Shown one piece after another: positions 62,801 through 64,000 of a stretch of 64,000 nt of DNA (within the stretch, counting starts at the first letter, position 1; each line of letters begins with the position of its first letter). The stretch spans positions 23,379,001-23,443,000 of the forward strand of contig OX419755.1 of NCBI GenBank assembly GCA_948567375.1. The letters are read 5' to 3'. The stretch comes from Lunularia cruciata (lineage: Eukaryota; Streptophyta; Marchantiopsida; Lunulariales; Lunulariaceae). A program made the translations under genes and the position numbers. A model generated the notes under the pieces. It did not search any database, was not told the origin of the DNA, and saw nothing but the letters and a program-made list of their open reading frames with translations.

Positions 62801-64000
62801 CTACTGAGTTTCTCTGAGCACATTCTTAAGAGCGCTCTTGCCTCTTATTCGAACACTTCTCTTGATGTTGTCCATATACTCCCGATACGTGAATGGCTTG
62901 TACAGCGAAGGGTGCTCTGGATCGATGAGTTGGGACGGAGCCTCAATGATGGAAAATGGCAATGGACTCATTGCATATACAGTCGAGAGACGATCTGATT
63001 TTTCGTCTGAGAGCACGCGGTGGATTACGCTCTTTAGTCTCCCGTTGCTCCACGCCTATATCAATATGAACTTGATGTTAGATGTTTACCGGATGGGTGA
63101 AATCTTCTGTGAGACATCTCTCCCGTAAGCTATGAGATGACAACGAAATTGTTGGATACCTCGAATGATTTGGATATGGAGAGAAGAATTAGAAGGCAGG
63201 AAGAAACAGGCACTTTATTCGTTCGGAGAGTAACTCACAGCAATCAGGCAAAGGCAGAAAATGACAAAGGTGGAATTCAACACTAAAGCAGAAAATTTTC
63301 ATACCTCGAGAGTATCCCCCACGTTTATTACAATGGTTCTAGAGCTCGCAATGTGAGGAACGTCAAACCATCTGTCACCTCTTTGCACTTGCAGAGAACC
63401 ATCACAATCTGCCATCAACAGAGTCAGAATGTTGGGATCTGTGTGAGGTCCTGCCCCGACTGTAAGATCAGGTCGGGGACTCTTTGGATAGTAGTTAAGC
63501 CTCCATTGACTTCTGTGATCTTCTGGACTTTTGAATTGCTGTGAAAAAGTTGACTGCTCAATCCCCAAATGCAATGCGAGAGCTTCAAGTACTTCGATTC
63601 CAATGGCTCTCAACTTGTCAAAGAATTCCTCCAGTGCCTTACTGCAAGAATGGTATGCAAACAAAGAGTCAGCACAATCAACTGAAGATTCGAGCATGTA
63701 CCACATAAAGAAGATAAAATATTTGGTTAACGGAACGGAAGAACTAGAATTATTAGATTTATTGTCGCCTGAAGTCTAGCGGAGCCAAGAGTGGTGAAAA
63801 ACGTACCAATTTACTGGATTATCCTCAGGCCAAAGTGAAGTCGAACTTGGCATAGAGGCCTCCATCCCAGCATTAAAGCCTGAGACGGTCTCCAGCCATG
63901 GAGTGTGGGAATTAACTGCCGGAAATCTGCCTGAATAACCAGCATATACGCTAGCTTGGCCATCCGATCCTTTCTCCTTCTCCTCCACCGGGAGTGCAAA
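62801..64000 (-). CDS. 2-oxoglutarate/Fe(II)-dependent dioxygenase (DOXC class), C-terminal part
   Basis: Oxidises a small molecule using Fe(II), 2-oxoglutarate and O2. Minus-strand exons: 64000-63807 (continues off the window), 63641-63305, 63055-62801; phases join cleanly (split Cys codon at the first junction) and TAG is at 62803-62801. About 260 residues are visible. The iron triad is seen as PHTD (His and Asp) and the His of IHRV; the 2OG-binding pair is RLS in SDRLSTVY. GAGPHTDPNILTLLMAD, GSLQVQRGDRWFDVPH and NVGDTLEAWSNGRLKSV are classic for this class. The upstream part FALPVEEKEK ... GRF ... PWLETVSGFNAG recalls gibberellin 20-oxidase-type proteins, but that is only a resemblance and substrate cannot be assigned. 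The N-terminal third lies outside the window. Confidence 0.9.

Noticed and set aside
1-64000. CRISPR arrays, bacterial operons or rRNA genes
   Set aside because: No regularly spaced repeats, no rRNA-like sequence, and every host gene has spliceosomal introns.

Overview
The window is nuclear DNA of a plant. It contains spliced genes with GT-AG introns for a BRAHMA-type SWI/SNF ATPase, a plant-type flavin monooxygenase, a TPC1-type two-pore channel and a 2-oxoglutarate dioxygenase. Long AT-rich stretches between them are filled with LTR retrotransposons at several stages of decay. I cannot name the species. The gene set and retroelement types fit a streptophyte, and I lean towards a seed-free land plant such as a bryophyte, with low confidence.

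Layout: 1-4606 (+) is the 3' half of a BRM-like chromatin-remodelling ATPase ending in a bromodomain. 7091-10635 (+) is a complete seven-exon flavin-containing monooxygenase. 10636-15148 is intergenic. 15149-25059 is a Ty3/gypsy-type retroelement on the + strand. 26719-35111 (+) is a complete 23-exon TPC1 vacuolar cation channel. 35112-53156 is an AT-rich repeat zone with a possible MITE, a (TA)n run, two copies of an unclassified element, and a very old minus-strand gypsy element whose reverse transcriptase appears split by one of those copies. 53157-59825 (+) is a complete but decayed Ty1/copia element with LTRs, primer-binding site, polypurine tract and a perfect 5-bp target-site duplication. 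59826-62800 is AT-rich with nothing recognised. 62801-64000 (-) is the 3' part of a 2OG-Fe(II) dioxygenase running off the right edge.

The most unusual item is the gypsy element at 15-25 kb. Its polyprotein reads gag (two zinc knuckles), aspartic protease, a DNMT3-like cytosine-5 DNA methyltransferase with motifs I, II, IV, VI, VIII and X in conventional order, reverse transcriptase/RNase H, integrase, and a C-terminal C4HC3 PHD finger. From about 17.97 kb to 24.2 kb all of this lies in one frame, so the methyltransferase and PHD finger belong to the element. The copy is dead: 16 in-frame stops are TAG or TGA and none is TAA, which is what loss of methylated CHG and CG cytosines would produce. 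Its two copies of a 448-bp terminal segment still agree at about 97%, so the insertion is fairly young. Retrotransposon-borne cytosine methyltransferases have been described, from memory, in dinoflagellates and the charophyte Klebsormidium (de Mendoza et al. 2018). The combination with a terminal PHD finger in this genomic setting deserves a close look.

The four host genes are unrelated housekeeping, metabolic and signalling genes and show no sign of working as a cluster. All splice sites were assigned by eye from reading frame, GT-AG boundaries and remembered family alignments.
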